Positions 44,152-53,509 of a stretch of DNA of 64,000 bases are shown piece by piece. The position numbers and the translations under genes were made by a program. Every line of letters starts with the position of its first letter. The first letter of the stretch is position 1. The DNA comes from Cyclobacterium jeungdonense (GTDB lineage Bacteria; Bacteroidota; Bacteroidia; Cytophagales; Cyclobacteriaceae), in the NCBI RefSeq assembly GCF_010994275.1, contig NZ_WMCD01000005.1, positions 1-64,000 on the forward strand. The letters are read 5' to 3'. The notes below the pieces were generated by a model, which was not told the DNA's origin, made no database searches, and saw only the letters and a program-made list of their open reading frames with translations.

Positions 44152-45123
44152 TTAGCGGACACCAGCAACTTTGTTCAGGGGAATTTTATCGAGAATTTTA
44201 TGAATCAGATCCCTAGTACTCACATTATCTGCTTCAGCTTCGTAATTTAAAATGATCCGGTGATTCAAAACATCCTCTGCTATGGCCTTGATATCCTCCG
44301 GCAACACGTAGTCTCTTCCTTCCATAAAAGCGGTGGCTTTTGCTGCCAAATTCAAGTTGATGGATGCCCGGGGAGATGCCCCAAACTGAATGTATTTTGC
44401 TTCTTCCTGCATGCCGTATTTTTCAGGAAAACGGGTGGAAAACACTAATTCAATAATGTAATTTTCCAAAGCCTCAGCTATTTGTACTTCATTGATGGCA
44501 TTTCGAATCGCAAATATATCCTCCTTATTCAAAATGGGGTTTACCTCAGAAGAAAAGTGGGCGTTGGTCATCCGGCGCATTACTTCCAACTCATCCGACT
44601 TGGAAGGGTAATCAATATTAACCTTCATCATAAATCGGTCTACCTGAGCTTCCGGAAGTGGATAGGTTCCCTCCTGATCCACGGGGTTTTGAGTAGCCAG
44701 AACCAGAAATGGTTTGTCCAAAGTAAACGTTGTTTCTCCAATGGTCACCTGCTTCTCCTGCATGGCCTCCAACAATGCCGACTGGACTTTGGCAGGAGAA
44801 CGGTTGACCTCATCTGCCAGGATGATATTGGAAAAGATCGGGCCTTTCTTGACCTCAAAATTAGCATTGAGTTGGTTGTAGATCATGGTACCCACCAAAT
44901 CAGACGGTAGAAGATCCGGTGTAAACTGGATCCGTTTGAAATCCAAATGAAGCACCTGAGACAAGGTGTTTACCGTCAAGGTCTTCGCTAATCCGGGAAC
45001 CCCTTCCAAAAGAATATGACCGTTGGTAAATAAGCCAATCAAAAGCCGGTTTACCATCTTATCCTGGCCGACTACTATCTTTTTCACTTCCTGAATGACT
45101 TCCTGTATCTTCTCCTGATGCAT
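44152..45123 (-). CDS. MoxR-type AAA+ ATPase
   Basis: A 323-residue AAA+ ATPase. The ATG at 45121-45123 (MHQEKIQEVIQ) is used; a longer frame would start at TTG. Walker A is GVPGLAKT, Walker B ILADEVNRSPAKVQSALLEAMQE, sensor 1 LATQNPVDQEGTYPLPEAQ and the helical lid contains GASPRASINLNLAAKA. MoxR ATPases act with vWA proteins as chaperones for metal or complex assembly. Here the usual DUF58/vWA partners are absent, and the next genes are a LytS-type kinase and regulators. Confidence 0.92.
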   Translation of the reverse strand: MHQEKIQEVIQEVKKIVVGQDKMVNRLLIGLFTNGHILLEGVPGLAKTLTVNTLSQVLHLDFKRIQFTPDLLPSDLVGTMIYNQLNANFEVKKGPIFSNIILADEVNRSPAKVQSALLEAMQEKQVTIGETTFTLDKPFLVLATQNPVDQEGTYPLPEAQVDRFMMKVNIDYPSKSDELEVMRRMTNAHFSSEVNPILNKEDIFAIRNAINEVQIAEALENYIIELVFSTRFPEKYGMQEEAKYIQFGASPRASINLNLAAKATAFMEGRDYVLPEDIKAIAEDVLNHRIILNYEAEADNVSTRDLIHKILDKIPLNKVAGVR

Positions 45124-45210
45124 GTTGTTTGATTCAAATTTCAATTAAATGATTAAGGCAAGGCCCCAAAATAGAAGCCTAAATTAGAATATTTCGTGGT
45201 TTATCCCAAT

Positions 45211-45867
45211 TCAGAATCTTCTCTTATTTCTTTCTGGGTGAAATTTGGGCTTTTTTCCCTGAGAAGAACCATTAATCAATAACGGAATTCTCAAAAATTC
45301 GTACAACGCTTCCTGTTCAAGAGACCTCACTTCTCCCGGTTGAAAGCCCTGTATCGTTAACGATTCGATAGACCACCTTACCAGGCGCAAGGTAGGAAAA
45401 CCCACCGCTGCTGTCATCTTGCGAACCTGTCGGTTTTTGCCTTCTTTTAACGAAAGCGCTATCCAGGAATCGGGTACATTTTTTCGGTACCGAATGGGAG
45501 GAACCCGCTCCGGTAATTCAGATTCTGCCTCGGGATGGAGATTCGCACTGGCCCCTGAAGTCTTGTAAGGCTTTCCATTTATTTTAATCGTTAGTCCCCG
45601 CTTCAGTTGCTGCAATGCTTCATCAGAAATATCCCCTTCTACTTGCACCCAGTATGTCCGCTCGTGTGCATGAAGTGGATCCAGCAGCAAGTGATTAAGT
45701 CTATTGTCATTCGTTAACAGAAGCAAACCCTCACTGTCCTTATCCAACCTGCCGACCGGATAAACATCAGATGGGAAATCTCCTAGCTCGGCCAGCGTTT
45801 CAGCCTCTCCGCTAAATTGGCTCAACATGCCGAAGGGTTTGTATACAACGAAATACCTGTAATCCAT
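45211..45867 (-). CDS. rluE: 23S rRNA pseudouridine synthase RluE-like
   Basis: A 218-residue pseudouridine synthase of the RsuA family. The catalytic Asp is in GRLDKDSEGLLLLTNDN. There is no N-terminal S4 domain, which is the RluE architecture, and PPIRYRKNVPDSW with EGKNRQVRKMTAAVGFPTLR matches RluE block by block. RluE modifies U2457 in E. coli 23S rRNA. It follows the OmpA-like gene by 12 bases; the C-terminal tail is basic (KKPKFHPERNKRRF). Confidence 0.85.
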   Translation of the reverse strand: MDYRYFVVYKPFGMLSQFSGEAETLAELGDFPSDVYPVGRLDKDSEGLLLLTNDNRLNHLLLDPLHAHERTYWVQVEGDISDEALQQLKRGLTIKINGKPYKTSGASANLHPEAESELPERVPPIRYRKNVPDSWIALSLKEGKNRQVRKMTAAVGFPTLRLVRWSIESLTIQGFQPGEVRSLEQEALYEFLRIPLLINGSSQGKKPKFHPERNKRRF

Positions 45868-45879
45868 AAAACTGGTATA

Positions 45880-46716
45880 TTACCTCAATAACTGAAACAA
45901 TTCATTCAAACGAGGCGTGAGAATGATTTCGGTCCTTCTGTTTTTGGCCCGTCCTTCCTGTGATTCGTTAGGAGCTTTGGGTTCGTAAAAACTCCTGCCA
46001 GCTGCAATTACTCTTTCCGGTGCCACATCATAAGTGCCGGTCAATATCCGAACAATTGCCGTGGCCCGAGCTGTGCTCAGTTCCCAGTTATCTTCAAAAC
46101 TTCCCCGAATAGGTACATTATCGGTATGGCCCTCAACCATGATCTGTATATCCGGACTGTTGTTCAGGACTACCGCGAGTTTTCCCAATGCTTCTCTACC
46201 TTCCCGATTCACAGTAGCACTTCCGGAGGAAAACAAGAGTTTATCTTGAAGCGATACATACAACTTGCCATCCTGCTCATTTATCTGTAGTTCGTCGGAA
46301 CGGTACTGTACCAGGGCTTTATCGATGGTTGTTTTTAAATTCTCCATGACTGCCCGTTGTTCATCCAGTAGGTTTTGAAGCAAATCCAGCCGCTGCTGCT
46401 GCTCCGAGAGACGTTGCTCCTTTTCGGTAAGCTCCTGACGGACGGAAGAAGAAGTGGACATGGCACTTTCCAGCCTGCCTGCCAACTCGGAATTTTCCTG
46501 CCGTTCTGCTTCTAATTGCTCCTGAAGGTTCTCGTTAGATTCCTGGAGGCTGGCAAGTTCTCGCCTGGTGCTGTCTAACATCTCCTCCGTATTTCTTAAA
46601 GAACGCATCATCTCCGCATTCCTTATATTTACTTCATGGTATTTCTTCTGGGGTACACAGGACTCTAACAAGACCATCCCAATTAAAAAACAACCGAATA
46701 GAAAGGTTCTCCTCAT
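45880..46716 (-). CDS. OmpA-domain lipoprotein with coiled coil
   Basis: A 278-residue lipoprotein: GMVLLESCVPQKKYHE gives a lipobox with Cys20. Residues about 30-130 form a coiled coil rich in Gln, Glu and Leu (LASLQESNENLQEQLEAERQ). Residues about 160-270 are an OmpA/MotB domain that binds peptidoglycan (IMVEGHTDNVPIRG, ELSTARATAIVRIL, GRSFYEPKAPNESQEGRAKN). It probably tethers the outer membrane to the cell wall. It is 87 bases downstream of recG, past a small GGGATT/AATCCC hairpin at 46766-46784, and is followed by rluE. Confidence 0.9.
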   Translation of the reverse strand: MRRTFLFGCFLIGMVLLESCVPQKKYHEVNIRNAEMMRSLRNTEEMLDSTRRELASLQESNENLQEQLEAERQENSELAGRLESAMSTSSSVRQELTEKEQRLSEQQQRLDLLQNLLDEQRAVMENLKTTIDKALVQYRSDELQINEQDGKLYVSLQDKLLFSSGSATVNREGREALGKLAVVLNNSPDIQIMVEGHTDNVPIRGSFEDNWELSTARATAIVRILTGTYDVAPERVIAAGRSFYEPKAPNESQEGRAKNRRTEIILTPRLNELFQLLR

Positions 46717-46803
46717 AATGCATCTGGATTTTAAATGGTAGTCACCAAAAACATACCAATTTACTGGGATTCTAATAAAATCCCGGCCTATACTTGAAAA
46801 TGA

Positions 46804-48897
46804 TCAGGAAATTCTACTCCAATTCAACTCGTTTTTCCTAAGTCGAGCCACCTGATCAGCTATGGGCTTATTCTCGGCAGAACTCAGATGTGGATCCTTT
46901 TCTAAAATTTTACGTGCTACCTCTCTTGCTTGCACCAATATTTCTGCGTCCTTGCTTAAATCTGCCATTTTTAAGTCCGTAATGCCTGATTGCTGGGTGC
47001 CGGAAAGGTCTCCTGGACCTCTTAGCCTCAAATCCACATCCGCAATCTCAAACCCATTGGTCGTCCTCACCATGGTTTCTAACCGCACCCTGCTATCCTT
47101 TCCCAACTCGTATTTGCTCATCAGTATACAATAGGACTGCTCTGCACCCCGTCCTACCCTGCCCCGCAATTGATGGAGTTGAGATAAACCAAAGCGCTCT
47201 GCATTTTCGATGACCATCACGCTGGCATTGGGAACGTTTACACCGACTTCTATTACCGTGGTGGCCACCATTATCTTGGTCTCTCCCTTCGAAAATCGGG
47301 TCATTTCAAAATCCTTGTCCCCTGCCTTCATATTGCCATGTAATATACCAATGGGATAGCCTGGAAAAGCCCTGCAAATGCTTTCGTAACCGTCCATAAG
47401 GCTCTTCAAATCACTCTTTTCGGATTCTTCGATTAGCGGATACACGATGTAAACCTGCCGTCCCTGTTCTATTTGCTTTCTTAAAAATCCAAATACCTTC
47501 AGCCGATCTTTATCATATCGATGAACAGTCTGTATGACTTTCCTTCCTATCGGCAATTCATCTATCACCGAAATATCCAAGTCTCCATACAAGGTCATGG
47601 CCAAGGTTCTGGGGATCGGTGTAGCCGTCATTACCAACACATGGGGATAAAAATCCTCGTTTTTTGCCCATAATTTAGCCCGCTGTGCCACACCAAACCG
47701 GTGCTGTTCGTCAATAATGGCCAAGCCAAGGCGGTGAAATTTCACTACATCCTCCAACAACGCATGGGTCCCTACCAACAAATGTAACTTCCCGGAAACT
47801 AATTCCCGATGAATTTCTTCCCGCTTCTTTTTACTGCTGGATCCTGTCAGGAGTGCGATTTTTAAACCCATTTGCTCTGAGAAGTCCTTCAGCCCTTCAT
47901 AATGTTGATTAGCCAAAATTTCGGTGGGTGCCATCAAACAGGTTTGGTAGCCCGAATCCACCGCCACCAATAGGCAAATAAATGCCACAATGGTTTTGCC
48001 GGAGCCCACATCTCCCTGCACCAGCCGATTCATTTGCAAGCCGGATTTGAGGTCTGCATAGATTTCTTTAATGACCCGCTTCTGTGCCTCCGTCAACTGA
48101 AAAGGAAGCATCTCTTTGTAAAATCGGGTGAGGAGTTGGGTTTGATCCAGCACTTTGCCTCTGAATTTTTCGGTTCTGGCCAGCTTTAACTTTAATAGCC
48201 GAAGTTGTAAGAAGAAAAACTCTTCAAATTTTAGCCGGTACATGGCTTTCCGCAAGGCATCGCTTCCAGATGGAAAATGAATCTCTTTTATCGCGTCCCT
48301 TTTGGAAACCAGTTTCAAGGAATCAAGGATGGGTAAAGGTAGGGTTTCGGGAATTTTTGGTAAGGCCAGGGGCAACAGGCCTTTTAATATTTTGGAAATG
48401 CCTTTGCTATCTAAAAACCGATGCCTGAGTTTCTCAGTAGTCGTATAGACCGGCTGGAAAAAAGGCTCTTCTTCCTGCGTTCCACTAAGAGGCTCGAGAT
48501 CCGGATGCGCCATACTGTACCGGCCTCCAAACCGCTGCGGTTTGCCGAAGGCCACCATGGAAACTCCCTTTACCAGTCTTTTGCCTATCCAGTTCAACCC
48601 TTTAAACCAAGTGAGTTCCATAATGCCCGTTTCGTCGGCAAACTGAGCCACGAGTCGTTTTTTTCTTCCCTCACCTATGGACTGCACGGATATAATTTTT
48701 CCGATGACCTGTACCTGCTGCAGATCGGATTGGATTTCGCGTATTTTATAAAACCGGGTTCTATCCTCATACCGAAACGGATAGTGTTGCAGCAATTCTC
48801 CAAAAGTAAATACGTCCAGTTCTTTATTTAGCAGCGCTGCTCTTTGGGGGCCAACCCCTTTCAGGTATTCGATTTTGGTGTCAAAAAAACCGGTCAA
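46804..48897 (-). CDS. recG: ATP-dependent DNA helicase RecG
   Basis: A 697-residue RecG, which reverses stalled forks and branch-migrates junctions. The wedge/OB domain occupies the first ~270 residues (KGVGPQRAALLNKEL, then VIGKIISVQSIGEGRKKRLV). The helicase core has Walker A GDVGSGKTI, DEQH box AIIDEQHRFGVAQR, TATPIPRTLAM, and motif VI HQLRGRVGRG. No in-frame ATG lies near the start; TTG at 48895-48897 gives the family's usual N-terminus (LTGFFDTKIEYLKGVG). It follows the APH-family gene by 22 bases. Confidence 0.96.
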   Translation of the reverse strand: MTGFFDTKIEYLKGVGPQRAALLNKELDVFTFGELLQHYPFRYEDRTRFYKIREIQSDLQQVQVIGKIISVQSIGEGRKKRLVAQFADETGIMELTWFKGLNWIGKRLVKGVSMVAFGKPQRFGGRYSMAHPDLEPLSGTQEEEPFFQPVYTTTEKLRHRFLDSKGISKILKGLLPLALPKIPETLPLPILDSLKLVSKRDAIKEIHFPSGSDALRKAMYRLKFEEFFFLQLRLLKLKLARTEKFRGKVLDQTQLLTRFYKEMLPFQLTEAQKRVIKEIYADLKSGLQMNRLVQGDVGSGKTIVAFICLLVAVDSGYQTCLMAPTEILANQHYEGLKDFSEQMGLKIALLTGSSSKKKREEIHRELVSGKLHLLVGTHALLEDVVKFHRLGLAIIDEQHRFGVAQRAKLWAKNEDFYPHVLVMTATPIPRTLAMTLYGDLDISVIDELPIGRKVIQTVHRYDKDRLKVFGFLRKQIEQGRQVYIVYPLIEESEKSDLKSLMDGYESICRAFPGYPIGILHGNMKAGDKDFEMTRFSKGETKIMVATTVIEVGVNVPNASVMVIENAERFGLSQLHQLRGRVGRGAEQSYCILMSKYELGKDSRVRLETMVRTTNGFEIADVDLRLRGPGDLSGTQQSGITDLKMADLSKDAEILVQAREVARKILEKDPHLSSAENKPIADQVARLRKNELNWSRIS

Positions 48898-48919
48898 TGT
48901 TTGCAGTTTTAGCCTAAAT

Positions 48920-50038
48920 TCATCGTATCAGGGCTTTCCTGAGCTTTCCTTCCAATTCGCTAATGTCCTCCCTTTTTTCGATCAAAGCGCTCAGAAGCGC
49001 CGCCTGATTTTTTGCCCGGTGCAGGTTTTGCTCCTGGTAGTCTACCTGGTAGTATATGTTGCCATTCAGGTGGTCTGTCAAAAAGCGGACCCCCATAATT
49101 AAGGTCATCATTTCCCCTCCAAAAGGCAAGGAGTCCAACTCTTCGTCCTGAATTTTCCCTCCCAATATGGAGTAAAAACCTTCCAACAAGCCCTCGTATT
49201 TTTCCATATCGACTTGGATTTGATCCCATTCCAGGGAGGATTCATCCCGGGTACAGGCTACTGTACGGACCAAATCTCCAAAATCATAAAACACAAAGCC
49301 GGCCATAATGGTGTCCAGATCTATAAGCGCATTTACCCGGTCCAGGTTTTCCGCAAAAATTAGATTATTTATTTTTGTGTCGTTGTGGGTTACCCGAAGG
49401 GGGAGTTGTTTTCGGAATTGACCGTACTTTTCAAGAAGGTCTTTCCTCTCCAGGTAAAAATCAACCATTTTCTCGGTCTCGGAATCCTTTTGGACACGGG
49501 GATTTTTAAGCGCTGCATCAAATTGCTGATACCTGATTTCCAAATTGTGAAAATGAGCAATGGTATCCTCCATTCTTCCTGCGTCCGCTTGCAAAAAAAT
49601 CTGAATAAACCGTGCAAATGCTTCGGAGGCAATTTTCGCATGCCCTTTTTGTACGATAGCATCCTGTGTAACCCCACTTACAAAAGGAAAAAGGCGGTAA
49701 AGCCCCTCGGCCAAATGGGTAAAAAAGGCGCCCCCCTTATTAGGTATGGGCAGAGGCAAGACAAAAGGCAAATCACTTGGATCAAATTGCCCCATCAGGT
49801 ATTCCAAATTTCCGGAAATACGCTCGGGGTGCGTAAAAACAGCATCATTAAATTCTTGCAAAATAAAGGCATTGGCATCCACATCCACCCGATACGTCTT
49901 GTGGATATGACCGGAACCAAACCTTTTTATCCTAATTTGACCGGTTTTCAATCCATATGCTTTTGCCAATGCATCCAATATTGATTCGTTCATAGGCGCT
50001 ATTTTCTGACTATTTTCCGAGTTGTTTTCTGAAATCAT
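48920..50038 (-). CDS. APH-family small-molecule kinase
   Basis: A 372-residue aminoglycoside-phosphotransferase/choline-kinase-fold protein. The nucleotide loop is FGSGHIHKTYRV with lysine-region ANAFILQEFND; the catalytic loop LRVTHNDTKINNLIF has the HxDxxxxN core, and the Mg-binding LIDLDTIMAGFVFYDFGDLV follows. Overall it resembles N-acetylhexosamine/homoserine-type kinases. It is unlikely to confer antibiotic resistance on present evidence. The start may instead be the ATG at 49993 (MNESILDALAKAYG), which removes a low-complexity 15-residue lead. It is co-transcribed with recG. Confidence 0.85.
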   Translation of the reverse strand: MISENNSENSQKIAPMNESILDALAKAYGLKTGQIRIKRFGSGHIHKTYRVDVDANAFILQEFNDAVFTHPERISGNLEYLMGQFDPSDLPFVLPLPIPNKGGAFFTHLAEGLYRLFPFVSGVTQDAIVQKGHAKIASEAFARFIQIFLQADAGRMEDTIAHFHNLEIRYQQFDAALKNPRVQKDSETEKMVDFYLERKDLLEKYGQFRKQLPLRVTHNDTKINNLIFAENLDRVNALIDLDTIMAGFVFYDFGDLVRTVACTRDESSLEWDQIQVDMEKYEGLLEGFYSILGGKIQDEELDSLPFGGEMMTLIMGVRFLTDHLNGNIYYQVDYQEQNLHRAKNQAALLSALIEKREDISELEGKLRKALIR

Positions 50039-50231
50039 ATTAATTTGTCGTGGTAAAATTACAATACTTTTGATTATATATTTTGAAAGGGACTATATTT
50101 ACCTGAGAGGACTTTGATTTCAACGGATCCTGGCTAATTTCACATCCGTAAAAATAATTCTGTATTATTTAAAATAATTGAAAAAGTTTTATTTAATTAG
50201 AAAAATTTTCTCATAACCTATTGAGGTTAAT

Positions 50232-50282
50232 ATGAACCACGTATCCTGGACCAAAAACCATCTTAATCCAAGTTTACCATGA
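50232..50282 (+). other. Possible 16-codon leader ORF
   Basis: ATG at 50232 opens a 16-residue frame (MNHVSWTKNHLNPSLP) that ends in TGA overlapping the symporter's ATG (ATGA at 50279-50282). The overlap would couple translation of the leader to the symporter. There is no other evidence that it is translated. Confidence 0.3.
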
Positions 50283-52054
50283 ATATTTCAATCATCGATT
50301 GGGCAATAATCATTTCATTTTTTGTGATATCCATGTTAATAGGTGTAATCGCCTCCAAAACAGCGGGTAAAAATGCCAAAGAGTTTTTTCTTTCCGGAAG
50401 AAACATGCCCTGGTGGCTTTTGGGAGTAAGTATGGTGGCAACCACCTTTTCCGCAGATACTCCCAACCTGGTTACAGATATTGTCCGTAAAAATGGAGTT
50501 TCTGGAAACTGGGTTTGGTGGGCTTTTCTACTGACGGGAATGCTGACCGTATTTGTTTATGCCAAATTATGGAGACGCTCGGAGGTTACAACTGATCTGG
50601 AATTCTACGAGTTGCGGTATGGAGGAAAAGGCGCTGCCTTTTTGCGGGCCTTTCGGGCATTGTACCTTGGTGTGTTTTTCAATGTGGTAATCATGGCTAC
50701 GGTTTCTCTTGCGGCCATTAAGATTTTTGGAGTGATGTTGGGATTAAGTTCCTGGGAAACGCTTTTGATTGTTTCGGTTGTGACAGTGATTTACAGTTCA
50801 CTGGGAGGTTTGAAAGGCGTATTGCTCACTGATTTTTTTCAATTTTTTATTGCCATGGGAGGCGCATTTGGTGCAGCCATTTACATCGTAGGCCTACCTG
50901 AAATCGGGAGTTTGAGCAATTTGCTAAGTCATCCCAATGTGTCTGACAAATTAAACATCATTCCAGATTTCAGTGATTGGAACCTGCTGATTCCTTTATT
51001 TATAATGCCTTTGGCGGTACAATGGTGGGCTACCTGGTATCCAGGAGCAGAGCCGGGAGGCGGAGGCTACATTGCCCAACGAATGCTGTCTGCAAAGGAT
51101 GAAAAAAATGCCATTGGTGCGACACTACTTTTTAATATCACCCATTATGCTATCCGTCCCTGGCCTTGGATTATCATTGCGCTTTCTTCACTGATCGTTT
51201 TTCCTCAATTAAGCGACATGCAGGAAGCATTTCCCAATATTGAATCGAGCAAACTTGGGGATGACCTGGCTTATTCTGCCATGTTGACTTTCCTGCCAAC
51301 AGGTCTGATTGGCGTGGTGCTTGCCTCACTGATTGCTGCAGTTATGTCCACCTTATCGACACACCTGAATTGGGGTTCTTCCTATGTGGTAAATGATTTT
51401 TATGCCCGTTTTATCAAACCAGAAGCATCTGACAAGGAGTTGGTGGCCGTAGGTCGCCTTTCCACAGTTGGTCTTATGGTACTTGCTGCCTTATTGGCAA
51501 CGGTCCTTTCAAATGCCTTGGAGGCATTTAATATTTTATTGCAAATCGGAGCGGGAACCGGACTCATCTTTATCTTAAGGTGGTTTTGGTGGAGAATCAA
51601 TGCGTACACCGAAATTTCAGCCATGATTGTTTCCTTTATCGTGGCCATTTATTTCGAATCCATACACAACAAACTTGGATTTTGGCCCATCCCAGATGAC
51701 ATGGCCTATTTGAAATTGTTATTTGGCGTGACCCTTACCACCATTACCTGGGTGTCGGTTACATTACTTACCAAGCCGGAAGACGATAAAGTCCTGCTTT
51801 CGTTTTACAGAAAAGTAAGGCCTGCTAGCTGGGGCTGGAAAAAGCTTTTGGCCAAATACCCCGATGAAAAAGAAGAAATCGGCCAACTACCTATGGAAAT
51901 TGGATTGATGTTAATTGGTTCCGTCATGGTTTATGCCGCCTTATTTGCCGTAGGTTTTTGGATCTATGGGGAAACTGTATCGGCCATCATTGCGACGATC
52001 GTCTCGTTGGCAGGAGGTATTCTGGTATTTAAAAGTTGGAAAAAAATGAGATAA
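50279..52054 (+). CDS. Sodium:solute symporter (SSS family)
   Basis: A 591-residue SSS-family transporter with about fourteen helices. SGRNMPWWLLGVSMVATTFS is the family start, with SSLGGLKGVLLTDFFQFF in the core and GVVLASLIAAVMSTLSTHLN near helix 8-9. The large size and C-terminal extension (LTKPEDDKVLLSFYRKVRPA) resemble Na+/sugar or Na+/myo-inositol-type members of Bacteroidota rather than PutP, but the substrate is not evident. The 5' region is AT-rich; a leader ORF overlaps its start. The Fur-family gene is 103 bases downstream. Confidence 0.9.
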   Translation: MNISIIDWAIIISFFVISMLIGVIASKTAGKNAKEFFLSGRNMPWWLLGVSMVATTFSADTPNLVTDIVRKNGVSGNWVWWAFLLTGMLTVFVYAKLWRRSEVTTDLEFYELRYGGKGAAFLRAFRALYLGVFFNVVIMATVSLAAIKIFGVMLGLSSWETLLIVSVVTVIYSSLGGLKGVLLTDFFQFFIAMGGAFGAAIYIVGLPEIGSLSNLLSHPNVSDKLNIIPDFSDWNLLIPLFIMPLAVQWWATWYPGAEPGGGGYIAQRMLSAKDEKNAIGATLLFNITHYAIRPWPWIIIALSSLIVFPQLSDMQEAFPNIESSKLGDDLAYSAMLTFLPTGLIGVVLASLIAAVMSTLSTHLNWGSSYVVNDFYARFIKPEASDKELVAVGRLSTVGLMVLAALLATVLSNALEAFNILLQIGAGTGLIFILRWFWWRINAYTEISAMIVSFIVAIYFESIHNKLGFWPIPDDMAYLKLLFGVTLTTITWVSVTLLTKPEDDKVLLSFYRKVRPASWGWKKLLAKYPDEKEEIGQLPMEIGLMLIGSVMVYAALFAVGFWIYGETVSAIIATIVSLAGGILVFKSWKKMR

Positions 52055-52157
52055 ACATTGCGTTCTAACAGGAAATGATGGGAATTTTTCTGAGTAAACG
52101 TTGGTTTTCTCGGTAAATCCGGGTAGAAAAGTTAATTTGCATCAAGTTGAGAAAGCA

Positions 52158-52574
52158 ATGGCAGTCAAAACAGCTGATATTTTAAAAGATAGTAACCTGC
52201 GGGTAACTAGCTGCAGGAGAGATGTTCTGAAGACATTTTTGGGAAGGAAAGTTGCTTTATCCCATGGTGATTTGGAAGAAGCGTTAAAAGAGAATTTTGA
52301 TCGGGTCACTATCTACAGAACCCTTAAAACATTTTTAGAAAACGACCTTATTCATAAGGTATTGGATGACACGGGAGCGGCCAAATACGCCCTTTGCAAT
52401 CACAGCACCGAAGAGCCTCACCACGACCACGAGCATGTCCATTTTAAATGTGAAGTATGCGGAAATACGAATTGTCTGGAAGAGATTGCTTTGCCAAGGC
52501 TGATGTTGCCAAGAGGCTATCAGGCACGCGAAATGAGTTTGTTAATTCAGGGTGTTTGTAAAAATTGCAGCTAA
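52158..52574 (+). CDS. Fur-family transcriptional regulator
   Basis: A 138-residue metal-responsive repressor. The ATG at 52158 (MAVKTADILKDSNLRV) is preferred to a TTG 57 bases upstream. The winged helix spans about residues 5-75 (ALSHGDLEEALKENFDRVTI, YRTLKTFLENDLIH). The dimerisation/metal part has a His-rich HHDHEHVHFKCEVCGNTNC and a second CKNC pair for structural zinc. The sequence fits Fur or Zur; the metal cannot be decided. It converges with a small membrane-protein gene 4 bases away. Confidence 0.88.
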   Translation: MAVKTADILKDSNLRVTSCRRDVLKTFLGRKVALSHGDLEEALKENFDRVTIYRTLKTFLENDLIHKVLDDTGAAKYALCNHSTEEPHHDHEHVHFKCEVCGNTNCLEEIALPRLMLPRGYQAREMSLLIQGVCKNCS

Positions 52575-52578
52575 AAAT

Positions 52579-52809
52579 TTAATAAACTACAGGCTTTTCC
52601 GATTTGTCCCGGTCCTCTGATGGCCACACAATTCCTGGAGGAAGGTCAATTTTTGGCGGAGTAAAATCTTCTACTCCACCATCACCATCATCATCGTTAT
52701 TTTTTCTGTTTCTGTTGATTTTGGCTTTGGTAAGGGTGGCAACAAAATATATAAGTACCACGTAGGCCACTCCGCACAACACCAAATCGATTACCAGGCT
52801 ACTCATCAT
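52579..52809 (-). CDS. Small membrane protein with acidic tail
   Basis: A 76-residue protein with one transmembrane helix (residues 4-26, LVIDLVLCGVAYVVLIYFVATL), a basic patch (KAKINRNRK), an acidic run (NDDDGDGG) and a proline-rich end (PPKIDLPPGIVWPSE). The coding look (no stop, sensible start and codon use) and end-to-end position with the Fur-family gene support it as a gene. The family is not recognised. Confidence 0.6.
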   Translation of the reverse strand: MMSSLVIDLVLCGVAYVVLIYFVATLTKAKINRNRKNNDDDGDGGVEDFTPPKIDLPPGIVWPSEDRDKSEKPVVY

Positions 52810-52977
52810 ATCAAAAGATTTTCATCAAATTACAATATAATTTTTAATTAATCAACAAGTTAACACTGAGAATGATAGCAATGTTAGAAAATAAATAAAA
52901 ATAAAAAGCCAAACCAAATAAACTTGCTATCTATGAGATAACATGAGATATTTGCGGATCAAAATGAAAAGCAAACC

Positions 52978-53451
52978 ATGATTGTCAAAACTAAAAAATA
53001 CAAACTGGAAACAGGAACCTATATCAAGCAGGGATTGAAGAATATATTTAAAGAACAGTGGTGGGTGATTTTCATAGCGATTGCCATTGCCTGTGGCTAC
53101 TTTTGGATCCCTTCCTGGTGGTGGATTAGCATGGCCCTGCTTGCTTATGCCCTGTATTGGCTTTTTTGGGTCATTCAATTCGCCGGGGTAACCCAAATGG
53201 AACAAAATAAAGTGATGTTTGAAAAACTTTCCTACGAAATAGATAGCCGACAAGTATTGATGAAAATTAATAGCAAACAAGGCATGCCTATTAAGTGGGA
53301 AATGATTAAAAAAGCCCAAATAAAAGAACATGCCTACATATTGGTTTTATCCAAGGCCCAATTTATTCACCTGCCTTTCAAGATATTTCATTCCCAGAAT
53401 GAAATAAAATTTATTGAAACCATTTTGAAAAGAAAAGGGCTTGTAAGCTAA
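52978..53451 (+). CDS. YcxB-like membrane protein
   Basis: A 157-residue protein with two adjacent membrane helices (WWVIFIAIAIACGYFWI, WWWISMALLAYALYWLFWVI) and a C-terminal beta-rich domain (YEIDSRQVLMKINSKQGMPI, YILVLSKAQFIHLPFKIF) as in YcxB-like (PF14317) proteins. Function unknown. A perfect 13-base terminator follows the stop codon directly. Confidence 0.75.
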   Translation: MIVKTKKYKLETGTYIKQGLKNIFKEQWWVIFIAIAIACGYFWIPSWWWISMALLAYALYWLFWVIQFAGVTQMEQNKVMFEKLSYEIDSRQVLMKINSKQGMPIKWEMIKKAQIKEHAYILVLSKAQFIHLPFKIFHSQNEIKFIETILKRKGLVS

Positions 53452-53486
53452 AAAAAGGGACCGGCTTGTCAGGCGGTCCCTTTTTT
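53451..53486. terminator. Bidirectional terminator
   Basis: A run of six A and GGGACCG (53451-53463) pairs perfectly with CGGTCCC and six T (53474-53486) over a 10-base loop. It sits between the YcxB-like gene and the converging TIM-barrel gene and should stop transcription in both directions. Confidence 0.93.
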
Positions 53487-53509
53487 ATTTTTTTAGCTCG
53501 CTAAGTGCC

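Noticed and set aside
48920-50038. Antibiotic-resistance aminoglycoside kinase
   Set aside because: The APH fold is shared by many metabolic kinases; sequence and recG neighbourhood fit a sugar- or amino-acid-type kinase better.
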